40,261 bases of DNA from Actinomycetota bacterium. GTDB lineage: Bacteria > Actinomycetota > Actinomycetes > S36-B12. Of the stretch, positions 1-7,772 are shown one piece after another. The notes beneath the pieces were generated by a model. That model saw only the letters and a program-made list of their open reading frames with translations, was not told the DNA's origin and did no database searches. The DNA lies in contig WLOY01000014.1 of assembly GCA_009699015.1 (NCBI GenBank), positions 1 through 40,261 on the forward strand, given 5' to 3'. The stretch's first letter is position 1. Each line of letters opens with the position of its first letter. Both the position numbers and the translations under genes were made by a program.

Positions 1-469
1 GAAGTCCCGAGCAGCTCTCCGGCCCATCGGGGGCGAAGGTTGCCACGATGAGGTGGCCGCCTCGGTGCAGGTGATCTCGCACCGTCTCCCAGTAGCGCTG
101 CTGATCGGCCGGCTCGGTGAGGAAGTGGTAGGCGGCACGGTCGTGCCAGACGTCGTAGACCCGGGTTGGGACCCATGAGCGGACGTCGGCCTGGATCCAC
201 TCGACTGGGCTGTTCGGGATTCGCGCTCGCGCCTCGTCCAGCGCAGCCTGGCTCAGGTCGACCACTGTCACGTCGGCGTACCCCTCATCGACGAGGCAGT
301 CGACGAGCGCCGATGCGCCGCCGCCCACATCGACGATCGCGGCGTCCTCGGCGACGTCCAGCCCCTCGATGAGCCGCAGGCTCAGGAGCGGATGGTGCTG
401 AAACCAGCTCGCATTCGCGTGCCCGACCCTGCGGTAGCGATCATCCCAGTAGACGGCGTCGCCGGGCAT
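1..469 (-). CDS. class I SAM-dependent methyltransferase (3' end off window)
   Basis: I translated this frame by eye from ATG at 469; it stays open to the window edge, so about 156 N-terminal residues are visible and the C-terminus is missing. Motif I of the Rossmann-type methyltransferase fold is seen as IVDVGGGAS at about residues 44-52, followed by the acidic strand end VTVVDLS near residue 70 and a conserved WHDRAAYHFL segment near residue 115. These fit the small stand-alone class I methyltransferases of the Methyltransf_11/25 type; the substrate cannot be read from the sequence. The start lies 2 nt after the stop of the UPF0182 gene on the same strand, so the two are probably co-transcribed and translationally coupled. 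No strong Shine-Dalgarno is visible. Family call is firm, function unknown. Confidence 0.8.
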   Translation of the reverse strand, partial: MPGDAVYWDDRYRRVGHANASWFQHHPLLSLRLIEGLDVAEDAAIVDVGGGASALVDCLVDEGYADVTVVDLSQAALDEARARIPNSPVEWIQADVRSWVPTRVYDVWHDRAAYHFLTEPADQQRYWETVRDHLHRGGHLIVATFAPDGPESCSGL

Positions 470-471
470 GG

Positions 472-3438
472 CTACGCCGCCGCACCGCTATCAACAGCCC
501 CCGTGTCCGTGGGCTCCGGGATGACGGACCCGGACAGTGCTGCCTCTGCGGCCGCCGCGCGCTCAAGTGCCGCGGCGAGCTGCTTTTGGGCGACGTCGTA
601 GGCGGTGAAGTCACCTGTCGTGAGTGCGAGCCGTCCGGCCTCGTACGCCGCTTGGGCCTGCGCGATCGCGATGGCGAGGTCTGTCGCGGGGTCACCCGAA
701 GACTCGGGAACCTCCGGCGTCGGCGTCGGTACCGGGGTGCCGCCCTCATTGCCCTCATCGGGAATGGGCTCAGGCGTGGCGATGGGCGACGAGCCGAGCA
801 CCTTGGCAAGGGCGACCGACAAGGTGTCCTCGAGCGCGACATTCGACCCGTAGCCGACGAGCACCTTGCGCAGCAGCGGGTACCCATCTGTCGTCGCTCG
901 CAGGAACACCGGCTCGACGTACAGCAGGCCGCCATTGAACGGCAGCGACAGCAGATTGCCCAGATCGACCTCTGACCCTCCGCGGCGAAGCAGGCTCAGC
1001 TGCGAGCTCACGAGCGGATCGGACTCGAAGTTGTTCTGAACCTGCTGCGGCCCCGGGATCGTCGTATTGCTCGGGAGTTGCAGCACGCGGATCTTCCCGT
1101 AGTCCGCTCCCGGCGCCGAGTCGACCGCCATGAACGCGGCAAGGGTCTGCCGGCGCTGGGGGGCGAACGTCGTCGTCAGCGAGAACGCCGGCTCCACCTG
1201 GCCCGGCATCTGGAGGGTCAGGTAGTAGGGCGGCTGGAAGACCTGCGCCGGCGATACGGTCGGATCAAATGGGACGATCCACACGTCGGTGCCGTTGTAG
1301 AAGGTCGCCGGATCGGTGACGTGGTAGCGGCTCAGGATGACTCGCTGGATCTTGAACACGTCCTGCGGGTAGCGGACGTGCGCCATCAGGTCATCGGACA
1401 TGTCGCTCGTCGGCACGACGACGCCGGGGAAGGCCTTCATCCACGTCTGGAGAACCGGGTCCTTCGAATCCCATGCGTAGAGGGTGACGGTCCCGTCGTA
1501 GGCGTCGACGACGGCCTTGACCGAGTTTCGGATGTAGTTGAGTTGATCCTGCGGGAGCAATCCGCCGGGCAGGGTCCGGGTGGTGGTGGCATCGCTCGTG
1601 GCGTCGGACAACGACACTCGACTTGAGTAGGGGTAGTCGTTGGACGTCGTGTACGCGTCGACGATCCACTTGATGCGGCCGTCGACGACGACGGGATACG
1701 GATCCTGGTCGAGCGTGAGCCAGGGAGCGACCTTCTCGATGCGCGTGAGCGGATCGCGGTCCCACAGGATGCGCGACTCCGGATTCACGAGATCGGAGAG
1801 GAGGATGTTCGTGTCCTGGAACTTCGTCGCGAACAGCAGCCGGTTCAACGCCGAGCCAATGCTTACGCCACCCGTGCCCTGGTAGGTGTTCGTCTTCTGC
1901 CCGGTTGGGCTCGCATCGTCCGGGTAGTCGAGCTCAACCGGAGTCGAGCCCTTGGGCGCTCCGACGATGCTGTAGACCGGAGAGAGCTCCCCGAAGTAGA
2001 CGCGGGGCTCGACGACATCAAGCGCCCCGGTCGGCGGGATGTCGCTCTCGAAGAAGTCGGGCTGACCGTTTGTCAGCGCGGTGTTGTCGTAGGCCGACAC
2101 GAAGCCGTAGCCGTGGGTGAAGACCGCGCGGTCGTTCGTCCAGTTGCGCTGCCCTTCCGAGATGCCGGCGAGGTTGATCTCGCGCACGGCGACGACTGCG
2201 CCGCGCTGCTCGCCATTGACCTGATATCGATCGACGTCGAGTTTGTTGTTGAACGAGTAGTAGCCACGGATCTGCTGCAACTGGTTGTAGGTGGGGGAAA
2301 CGACGGCAGGGTCGAGCAGTCGGATGTTCGAGAGTGTGCCCTGACTCGCATCGAGCACCTCCTTCGTCGGCGGATCGACCGTTCCCGGATAGTCGGTGAT
2401 TTCGGCATCGACGATGGCATAGGCATCTCGGGTCGCGTCGATATTGCGCTGGATGTAGGGGGTTTCCTTGACGAGCTCGCTTGGCCTCACCTGGAACTGC
2501 TGCACGATGATCGGGTATATCGTGCCAACGACAACGCTCGTGAGGATCATCAGGCCGAGGCCGATGATGGGGATTGCCCAGGACTGGCGGAAGATGTTCG
2601 CGATGAACAGCGCTGCCACGATCAGCGCGACGAACGGGAGGATATTGAGCGAGGGCAGCACCGCGTTCACGTCGGTGTACTTCAGGCCGGTGAATCCGGT
2701 GACGAGATTCTCGCTCTTGATCGCGAGGCCGAACCTGTCGAACCAGTAGGAGACGGCCTTGAGTACCAAGAGCAGGGCGATGAGGGCCGAGAGCTGGATC
2801 TGCGCTGCCTTCGAGGCGCGGTCGCCCTTCGGCTGCAGCCTCAGGCCGCCGTAGAGGTATTGGACGACGACCGTCGCGATGATCGCGATGAACAGCAGGG
2901 CAAACCCGAATCCGAGGAGGAACCGAATGAAGGGCAGGGTGAACGTGTAGAAGGACAGGTCGAGCCCGAATTGCGGATCGTTGATCCCGAACGGCGTCGC
3001 ATTGCGCCACAACAGGTAGGAACCCCATTCCGCCGACGCGGTGAGGCCTGCGAGGAGACCGAGGATGAGCGCCACTACGAGCATGAGCCGGACCCGGTAG
3101 GGCTCGATGGACGCGCGATACCGCTCAAGGCTCGCCTGCTCGGGTGTCATACCCCGGAAGGCGGGCCGGGTTCGCCAGGCCCACCACATGATCAGGACGA
3201 TTCCGCCGAACATCAGGCCGCCGAAACCGACGAACATCATGGCCCGCGTCACCAGCTGGGTGGTGAACACCTCGGTCTTGTCAACGGACTCAAACCAGAG
3301 CAGGTCTGTGTAGTAGCCGGTGAAGATCACGAAGGTGATGACGATCACCCCGAGAATGATGAGCGTGGGCAGGAGCACCCCACCGCGCCTCTGCGGCGCG
3401 GCTTGCTGGTCGGTTGGCTCTGGCATCTCAAACGTCAC
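472..3438 (-). CDS. UPF0182 family large integral membrane protein
   Basis: A 988-residue protein matching the actinobacterial UPF0182 family (M. tuberculosis Rv3193c/Rv0064 type). The first third is hydrophobic, with about seven predicted membrane segments, beginning with VLLPTLIILGVIVITFVIF near residue 21. A long soluble, presumably extracytoplasmic, part follows. The tail is rich in Pro, Glu and Ala (TPVPTPTPEVPESSG), then a helical Ala-rich segment (AIAQAQAAYEAG...). Length is as expected for the family. The GTG start at 3438 is preferred because TAGGTT sits exactly 6 nt upstream, which would give a leaderless transcript; an ATG at 3426 is the alternative. The biochemical role of UPF0182 is not established, although membrane location is clear from the sequence. 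A methyltransferase follows after 2 nt. Confidence 0.93.
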   Translation of the reverse strand: MTFEMPEPTDQQAAPQRRGGVLLPTLIILGVIVITFVIFTGYYTDLLWFESVDKTEVFTTQLVTRAMMFVGFGGLMFGGIVLIMWWAWRTRPAFRGMTPEQASLERYRASIEPYRVRLMLVVALILGLLAGLTASAEWGSYLLWRNATPFGINDPQFGLDLSFYTFTLPFIRFLLGFGFALLFIAIIATVVVQYLYGGLRLQPKGDRASKAAQIQLSALIALLLVLKAVSYWFDRFGLAIKSENLVTGFTGLKYTDVNAVLPSLNILPFVALIVAALFIANIFRQSWAIPIIGLGLMILTSVVVGTIYPIIVQQFQVRPSELVKETPYIQRNIDATRDAYAIVDAEITDYPGTVDPPTKEVLDASQGTLSNIRLLDPAVVSPTYNQLQQIRGYYSFNNKLDVDRYQVNGEQRGAVVAVREINLAGISEGQRNWTNDRAVFTHGYGFVSAYDNTALTNGQPDFFESDIPPTGALDVVEPRVYFGELSPVYSIVGAPKGSTPVELDYPDDASPTGQKTNTYQGTGGVSIGSALNRLLFATKFQDTNILLSDLVNPESRILWDRDPLTRIEKVAPWLTLDQDPYPVVVDGRIKWIVDAYTTSNDYPYSSRVSLSDATSDATTTRTLPGGLLPQDQLNYIRNSVKAVVDAYDGTVTLYAWDSKDPVLQTWMKAFPGVVVPTSDMSDDLMAHVRYPQDVFKIQRVILSRYHVTDPATFYNGTDVWIVPFDPTVSPAQVFQPPYYLTLQMPGQVEPAFSLTTTFAPQRRQTLAAFMAVDSAPGADYGKIRVLQLPSNTTIPGPQQVQNNFESDPLVSSQLSLLRRGGSEVDLGNLLSLPFNGGLLYVEPVFLRATTDGYPLLRKVLVGYGSNVALEDTLSVALAKVLGSSPIATPEPIPDEGNEGGTPVPTPTPEVPESSGDPATDLAIAIAQAQAAYEAGRLALTTGDFTAYDVAQKQLAAALERAAAAEAALSGSVIPEPTDTGAVDSGAAA

Positions 3439-3450
3439 ATTATGAACCTA
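3439..3450 (-). promoter_or_regulatory. leaderless-type -10 element for the UPF0182 gene
   Basis: On the minus strand TAGGTT is followed by 6 nt (CATAAT) and then the GTG start. The hexamer fits the TANNNT -10 pattern of actinobacterial promoters, and the distance puts the likely transcript start at or next to the start codon. No Shine-Dalgarno is present, which agrees with leaderless translation. This is inferred from pattern only. Confidence 0.5.
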
Positions 3451-3513
3451 CGGCACGGTCGCATCCTTCGCATCACCCGCCATCCAAAGCGTGCGTAATC
3501 CGAGAGGCTGCGA

Positions 3514-4608
3514 TCAGCCTTCGTCGGCTGGGCAGCCGACAGGCGTGCCGCCGCTCGTCCATGTCTCAACAGCCGTCACGGCCTCCGCGACGGTGCTCAC
3601 GGCGGCCACGGTGAGGCCATCGGGCACATGTCCGCTGGCCTCCTTGCAGTGAACAGCGGGCATCAAGAACAGCTCCGCGCCCTTATTACGAGCGCCTGCG
3701 AGCTTTTGGCGAATGCCCCCGATGGCACCCACCTCGCCCTCCGGAGTGATCGTCCCGGTGCCGGCGATCGTCCGGCCCTTCGCGAGGTCCTCGGGGCTCA
3801 GCTTGTCGATGAGGCCGAGGGTGAACATCAGCCCGGCACTCGGGCCGCCCACGTCCTTGAGGGTGAAGTCGATCGAGAAGTCCGGGGCGTAGAAGATTCC
3901 CACGCCAATCCCGATATAGGGAAGGGCCTCATCATCGGGGTTGGCTTCGGAGGTGACGGTTACCCGCTTCGTTTCGTCATTACCGTCGAGCCGCCGTACT
4001 ACTTCGAACTCAAAACTCGTCCCGATGGGCTTCCCGCGGATCGCCTCGACGACCTGTTGCGCCTGGTCGACCTTCATCCCGTCGATGGACAGGATGTGGT
4101 CCGTCGGCTCCAGGAGTCCGTCGGACGGGGATTCGCCGTACACCGTGGTGACGACGAGCTCCTTGTTCACCGGCATCTTCAGGTAGTTGAGCGCTGCTCC
4201 GACGGCATCGGACTCCGAGGTGCTGAACATTGCCGCCTGACGCCGCTTGACCTCCTCGCCTGTCACCTCATCGGGATAGATGAGCTCCCGAGGCAGTACG
4301 GCGTCGGCCGCGTTGAACCACGATGCCATCGCGTCGACGAAGGTCAGGCCACCGCGCGGGCCGCCCGACTCCATGACGGTGGTCATCTCCAGGCTGCCCG
4401 TTGTCGGATAGGTGGTCGTGCCCTCAATCGAGATGACGGGCTTGTCGTCAACGGTGCCGATGACGTTGAAGGTCGGGCCAGGAGCCATCTTCACGAAGGG
4501 AACCGGCAGGAGGAAGGCGACGCCCAGAAGGACCACGAGGCTCGAGGCGCTGACGACGAGTACGCGGGCCCGCGACGACATGCCCCAGCCCCCGGAAGGT
4601 CCGATCAC
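3514..4608 (-). CDS. membrane-anchored PDZ / Lon-type S16 serine protease (YlbL-like)
   Basis: A 364-residue protein with one N-terminal membrane anchor (about residues 13-36), a PDZ domain (about 152-215) and a C-terminal Lon-type S16 proteolytic domain (about 225-350). The catalytic dyad is visible: Ser257 in GGPSAG and Lys302 in GGIRQKL, 45 residues apart, close to the Lon spacing. This is the YlbL/Rv3194c architecture; the protease domain should face outward. The GTG start overlaps the stop of the upstream small membrane gene as GTGA, with AAGGG about 7 nt upstream, so translation is coupled. An internal ATG at 4581 is a weaker alternative. Known members are thought to act in envelope protein quality control; the substrate here is unknown. 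Confidence 0.92.
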   Translation of the reverse strand: MIGPSGGWGMSSRARVLVVSASSLVVLLGVAFLLPVPFVKMAPGPTFNVIGTVDDKPVISIEGTTTYPTTGSLEMTTVMESGGPRGGLTFVDAMASWFNAADAVLPRELIYPDEVTGEEVKRRQAAMFSTSESDAVGAALNYLKMPVNKELVVTTVYGESPSDGLLEPTDHILSIDGMKVDQAQQVVEAIRGKPIGTSFEFEVVRRLDGNDETKRVTVTSEANPDDEALPYIGIGVGIFYAPDFSIDFTLKDVGGPSAGLMFTLGLIDKLSPEDLAKGRTIAGTGTITPEGEVGAIGGIRQKLAGARNKGAELFLMPAVHCKEASGHVPDGLTVAAVSTVAEAVTAVETWTSGGTPVGCPADEG

Positions 4609-4826
4609 TCGTTGCCCTTTTCGGTGTCGCGGCTGTCAACATTTCGGCGCCGTGGCTGGCCCGGCTCCTGCGGCATCGGCCGCTCCATGGCATCCGCGAG
4701 GCGACGCAGGTTCGCCATCCCCTTGTTCGCCTCGGTGGGCTTCTCCGGCCGCGACCTGAAGGTCGCCCAGAGCACCGCGATGACGGTCGCCGAGATGGGG
4801 AACAACCACCAGATGAGTGCGGACAC
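4605..4826 (-). CDS. small single-span membrane protein upstream of the PDZ protease
   Basis: A 73-residue protein starting at GTG 4826. Residues 3-22 (LIWWLFPISATVIAVLWATF) form one membrane helix. The rest is a short charged tail rich in Arg, Glu and Pro (RSRPEKPTEANKG, RPMPQEPGQPRRRN), so it should be N-out or N-in with a cytoplasmic-looking basic tail. The frame stays open further upstream, but the added residues look non-coding, and TACCCT lies exactly 6 nt before GTG 4826, supporting this start. Its stop overlaps the PDZ protease start by 4 nt (GTGA). I do not recognise a named family. Tight coupling suggests a partner of the protease, which is inference. Confidence 0.7.
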   Translation of the reverse strand: MSALIWWLFPISATVIAVLWATFRSRPEKPTEANKGMANLRRLADAMERPMPQEPGQPRRRNVDSRDTEKGNE

Positions 4827-4838
4827 CTGCCTAGGGTA
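4827..4838 (-). promoter_or_regulatory. leaderless-type -10 element for the small membrane gene/PDZ operon
   Basis: Minus strand TACCCT, then AGGCAG (6 nt), then GTG. The hexamer fits TANNNT and the spacing matches the other minus-strand leaderless candidates in this window. It would drive the small membrane gene and the coupled PDZ protease. Confidence 0.5.
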
Positions 4839-5278
4839 ACCCCGGCCTCGGCGCGCGGGCTCCGCCCCGCCGATTAGCGGCTCGGCATGCCGCCGCCAGT
4901 CTCGCCCGCCAGCGTCGTCCGCAGGCCTCGTCCAACGCTCCTGGACGGCCCAGACAAGCCGAGGCCCCCGGGTCTCTGAGCTTCCATTCGCCTTCCCCAA
5001 GCGAACGTGAGCCTGTTATCCCAGGGGCTTCGTCAAGGTGGAACATACGGTCCTCCCCCGCCTGCGTCAATGCATGGCGCCCTCTTGGCCACTGCCCCTG
5101 TTGACGACCATGGGGACAGGCTGGGGATGAGGTGATTCCTGCTGTGGACGGGCGGTGCACGACCCTGTGGATGCTGCTGAGGAAAACCGCACCGGCAGCC
5201 CCTCTGAACAGGGGGAACTCGTGAAATGCCTTGTGGAAAAAAGAAATCTCCAGGTAGCCGCCGCCGTCCACCTCCAGT
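4839..5278. other. 440-bp intergenic region with repeated TGTGGA-type motifs
   Basis: Lies between the Nudix stop and the small membrane gene, both on the minus strand. Open frames here have the Arg/Gly/Ala composition of non-coding shadow and no family resemblance, so I call no gene. Between 5111 and 5240 there are five same-orientation motifs resembling one arm of a DnaA box: TGGGGACAG (5111), TGGGGATGA (5122), TGTGGACGG (5143), TGTGGATGC (5166) and TGTGGAAAA (5232). None is a perfect match to TGTGGAYAA. The 5232 motif sits in a short A-rich run, unusual for the local base composition. A non-coding RNA or weak DnaA-binding cluster is possible but unproven. Confidence 0.4.
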
Positions 5279-5836
5279 TCACCCAACCAGGATCAAGCTC
5301 CCCGGCTCACGCGGGGTGATCGCTGCATCGATGAGCGCCCTCACGCTCTCATCGACATCCGCCGGCAGCCCCGACACGGGAAACCACCGCAGGTCATCGG
5401 ACTCATCGCTCATGACCTCACGGGCGTCGGCGCCAACGGTCGCGAGGTACTGCACATCGAGGTGCTCGCTCATCGCGCCTGCGCACGGCACCGGGTGGCG
5501 GTCCAGCCGGATCGGGGCCGCACTGATGAGCACGTGGGCTATTCCGCTCTCCTCGATCGCCTCGCGGCGTGCCGCCTCGCGCAGGGATGGGTCATCCGGC
5601 TCGCAGTGGCCACCGAGCTGGAGCCATCGGCCCACCTTCGGATGGAGCGTGAGCAGGACCCGCTCCCGGTGCTCGTCCATGACGAGAGCGCTCGCAGTCA
5701 GGTGCCCGACTCGGCACTCGCGCCACATCGCATCATCGTGCTCGGCGAGGAAGGCGAGGTACTCCAGACGCAGCCGGGCCTGGCCCTCGTCGGGAGGCAG
5801 CCATGCTTCGAGCCTGGCGGTCGCGTCAGCCCTCAT
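5279..5836 (-). CDS. Nudix hydrolase
   Basis: A 185-residue protein with a Nudix box at about residues 75-99: LGGHCEPDD, then REAIEESGI. The REUXEEXGU half is intact and carries the metal-binding glutamates. The front half has the slightly longer GGHCEPDD form seen in a common bacterial subgroup. A strand-rich N-terminal half (HLTASALVMDEH...VLLTLHPKVGRWLQ) is normal for the fold. The substrate, some nucleoside diphosphate linked to X, cannot be inferred. ATG 5836 lies inside the 3' end of the Zincin_2 gene (11-nt overlap), so the two are translationally coupled. Upstream in-frame codons belong to the overlapping gene's sequence and are not counted. Confidence 0.88.
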   Translation of the reverse strand: MRADATARLEAWLPPDEGQARLRLEYLAFLAEHDDAMWRECRVGHLTASALVMDEHRERVLLTLHPKVGRWLQLGGHCEPDDPSLREAARREAIEESGIAHVLISAAPIRLDRHPVPCAGAMSEHLDVQYLATVGADAREVMSDESDDLRWFPVSGLPADVDESVRALIDAAITPREPGSLILVG

Positions 5837-7223
5837 CGGGTGACCCGAGGTCGAGTGGCCCACTGGACCGCTCGATGAAGCCGAGGGGATCGGTGAGGTC
5901 ATCTGCCGCCGGCAGCATGTCCGGATGCGCCCACAGGGCATCACGGGCCTGGGTTCCCCCCGAGGCGCGCACGGCTGCGAACAGGGTCGCCGCCTCTCGG
6001 AGGGCGCGCGGACGCAGGTCCATCCCGACGAGCGAGCTGAAGGTCCGCTCAGCCGGGCCTCCGGCCGCACGCCTTCGACGCATGGTCTCCTGAAGCGCCT
6101 GGGCGGTCGGCAGCCGGGCGCCGGCCGCGACCGAGACGACATCGTCGACCCAGCCCTCAACCAGCGCGAGGAGAGTCTCGAGTCTGGCGATGGCCGCCCG
6201 CTGCTCATCGGTGTCCTGTGGCTGCAGCAGTCCTGATGACATGAGTTCCGAGAGCGCCTGCGGATTCGAAAGGTCGACGTCCCCCATGACCTCCTGAAGG
6301 CGATCAGGGTCGACCCGGATGCCGCGCGCGTACTCCTCGATCGCGCCGATCATTCGCGCCCGTAGCCACGGCACGTGCGCGAACAGCCGCTGGTGCGCCG
6401 ATTCGCGCAGGGCCAGGTAGAGCCGAACGTCATTCGCGTCGACACCGATGCCCTGGCCGAGCTCCTCGACGTTGCGGGGCAGGAGCGCGCAGGTCGCGGA
6501 GGGCAGCAGCGGGATGCCGATGTCGCCAGCGCCGACCACCTCCTTGGCCAGCGCTGCGAGGGCCTGGCCGAGCTGCATGCTGAATGCTGCCGAACCGAGC
6601 TGCTGGGCCATTCCGAGCATCGGCTGGAGCATCGACATCATCTCGGCGGGAACCCCGCCGGGGAACATCGCCCGAAACTGCTCAGGCAGTGCCGCGTTCA
6701 GCGCCTCGGAATCCAGGCCCCCCAGCTCGGAGGCGTTCGGCATCGCTCCGCCGACCACCTGCTGCATGTGCACGGCGATCGGCTCGACGTAGCGCTGCCA
6801 CATCGGAAGGGTCTGCTCAAGCCACTCCGATCGGCTCCATGCGAGCGGGGCAGTCGATGTTGCTGGGAGGACGGTGGCCTCGTCGAGCCACAGGTCGGCA
6901 AGGTGCACCGCCTCGGATACGGCGCGGGCCTGGGCCTCTGCCACGACGGGATCCCCACCAACGTCAGCACTGGCGAGCTGCTGGCGGGCGATATCGCGCA
7001 CCATCTGCCAGTTGACCGGGCCAGTCTCGCCGGACGTGCCCGCGCTCTGCAGGAAGGCACCGAGCTGCTGGAGCGCGGCGCCTATGGAATTCATGTCGAA
7101 CGGGTTTTGCCCTGGGCCGCCGATGCCGGGGCCGTTGCTTCCCGGGCCGTTGCTTCCCGGGCCATCGTCTCCCGAACCGGAGTTGCCCGAGCCGAAACCG
7201 AATCCAAAGGGGTGATCGCTCAT
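5826..7223 (-). CDS. Zincin_2 (DUF2342) family protein, putative zinc-dependent metalloprotease
   Basis: A 465-residue protein matching the actinobacterial DUF2342/Zincin_2 family (Rv3195 type). The N-terminus is a Gly/Pro/Asn/Ser-rich low-complexity stretch (about residues 7-40, with GPGSN repeats encoded by 15-bp DNA repeats), then an all-helical domain. The family signature ALRESAHQRLFAHVPWL is at about residues 271-287, with candidate metal ligands Glu274, His277 and His283; a second conserved segment LVEGWVDDV is at about 354-362. I see no canonical HEXXH, so protease activity is a family-level prediction only. ATG 7223 is chosen over an in-frame GTG/ATG further up because TACCGT lies exactly 6 nt upstream, and because the extension would run into a terminator hairpin. 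A Nudix gene overlaps the 3' end. Confidence 0.88.
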   Translation of the reverse strand: MSDHPFGFGFGSGNSGSGDDGPGSNGPGSNGPGIGGPGQNPFDMNSIGAALQQLGAFLQSAGTSGETGPVNWQMVRDIARQQLASADVGGDPVVAEAQARAVSEAVHLADLWLDEATVLPATSTAPLAWSRSEWLEQTLPMWQRYVEPIAVHMQQVVGGAMPNASELGGLDSEALNAALPEQFRAMFPGGVPAEMMSMLQPMLGMAQQLGSAAFSMQLGQALAALAKEVVGAGDIGIPLLPSATCALLPRNVEELGQGIGVDANDVRLYLALRESAHQRLFAHVPWLRARMIGAIEEYARGIRVDPDRLQEVMGDVDLSNPQALSELMSSGLLQPQDTDEQRAAIARLETLLALVEGWVDDVVSVAAGARLPTAQALQETMRRRRAAGGPAERTFSSLVGMDLRPRALREAATLFAAVRASGGTQARDALWAHPDMLPAADDLTDPLGFIERSSGPLDLGSPDEG

Positions 7224-7235
7224 GCCCCAACGGTA
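7224..7235 (-). promoter_or_regulatory. leaderless-type -10 element for the Zincin_2 gene
   Basis: Minus strand TACCGT, 6 nt (TGGGGC), then ATG. No Shine-Dalgarno-like purine run is at the usual distance apart from the G-run immediately before the ATG. Same geometry as the other minus-strand leaderless candidates. Confidence 0.5.
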
Positions 7236-7247
7236 GCCCGACACACG

Positions 7248-7279
7248 CAGGCGGGGCACCCGTGAGGGTGCCCCGCCTG
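7248..7279 (-). terminator. hairpin terminator after the zinc-ribbon gene
   Basis: Perfect 14-bp inverted repeat: CAGGCGGGGCACCC (7248-7261), loop GTGA, and the complementary arm (7266-7279). It lies downstream of the minus-strand zinc-ribbon gene and just before the Zincin_2 promoter. There is no U-tract, as is common for actinobacterial terminators, so it could act in either direction. Confidence 0.75.
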
Positions 7280-7320
7280 TTCGCTGTCAGCGTGGCAGGT
7301 TCTGCCAGCGCGAACGCAGT

Positions 7321-7407
7321 GCGCTTCGCGCGTTGTTACGCCTTGCCCAGCGCTTCGCGCGTTGTTACGCCTTGCCCAGCGCTTCGCGCGTTGTTACGCC
7401 TTGCCCA
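7321..7407. repeat. three perfect tandem copies of a 29-bp unit over a stop codon
   Basis: Copies at 7321-7349, 7350-7378 and 7379-7407 are identical. Each unit begins with GCGCTTCGCGC (a GCGC stem with TTC loop) and ends with CCTTGCCCA. The third copy contains the last codons (Gly-Lys-Ala) and TAA of the minus-strand zinc-ribbon gene, so the first two copies are extra copies of the gene's 3' end and downstream sequence. Because 29 is not a multiple of 3, the same GKA-stop reappears in other frames. Identity of the copies suggests recent slippage or an unstable array. Confidence 0.95.
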
Positions 7408-7552
7408 GAATCCGGGTGACCTTGGTTCCGCATGTCGGGCAGATGCCCTTGGCGAAACGGCGACCATTCGTCTCCTCGACGTGGCCGGTGAACTCGCGCT
7501 TGGCCTTGCACTTCACGCAGTACGCCTCGCCGGTGTAGCTTTCCTCGGCCAT
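7394..7552 (-). CDS. small zinc-ribbon protein, DUF5679 type
   Basis: A 52-residue protein. Two Cys pairs, YCVKCKAK (about residues 11-14) and ICPTCGTK (about 39-42), form a rubredoxin-like zinc ribbon, with a basic middle (KREFTGHVEETNGRRFAKG). This is the DUF5679 pattern of actinobacteria; function is unknown. The start is set by a strong AGGAGG at 7558-7563, 5 nt before ATG 7552, so the longer upstream open frame is not coding. The stop codon and last residues lie in the third copy of a 29-bp tandem repeat, and a strong hairpin terminator follows about 115 nt downstream. Its leader carries a 7-bp hairpin (7579-7595). Confidence 0.88.
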   Translation of the reverse strand: MAEESYTGEAYCVKCKAKREFTGHVEETNGRRFAKGICPTCGTKVTRILGKA

Positions 7553-7578
7553 GGGGCCCTCCTGAGTTGCTGGGTCGC

Positions 7579-7595
7579 GCCGCGGAAACCGCGGC
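7579..7595 (-). promoter_or_regulatory. leader hairpin of the zinc-ribbon gene
   Basis: Perfect 7-bp stem (GCCGCGG/CCGCGGC) with a 3-nt loop, 27 nt upstream of ATG 7552 on the transcribed strand. A minus-strand TATCGT at 7638-7643 is a possible -10 further up, which would give a leader of about 80 nt. Whether the hairpin has a regulatory role is unknown. Confidence 0.35.
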
Positions 7596-7772
7596 CGGTG
7601 GCTGGTACCACCTCGCCCGCCGAAACGGGTCACGCTCACGATAAGGCACAGCAGGGGCTCGATACCCCATGCGCGGGCGTGGCGCGACGGATATCGCGTC
7701 AATATTTTCGACATTTAGGACATTTCGACCATGGTGCACCCGAGGATTGGCGGTGCGCGAGAATCGCCCATC

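Noticed and set aside
2113..3498. 461-codon plus-strand open frame
   Set aside because: Antisense to UPF0182; composition is Arg/Asp/Glu/His-rich shadow with no domain, while the minus-strand frame is a clear family member.
5010..5022. 13-nt match to the 23S rRNA peptidyl-transferase segment GGGATAACAGGCT (minus strand)
   Set aside because: Flanks do not match rRNA, and a 13-mer match to some part of a 3-kb rRNA is expected by chance in a window this size.
7077..7186. Short G/C-rich repeats near the Zincin_2 start
   Set aside because: Explained by codons of the Gly/Pro/Asn low-complexity N-terminus rather than a separate element.
7553..7714. N-terminal extension of the DUF5679 protein
   Set aside because: A strong AGGAGG fixes the start at 7552 and the extension has no family similarity.
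7731..7772. Earlier ATG start for the M20 peptidase
   Set aside because: Adds 14 residues not typical of the family; kept only as an alternative because GACATT lies 6 nt upstream.
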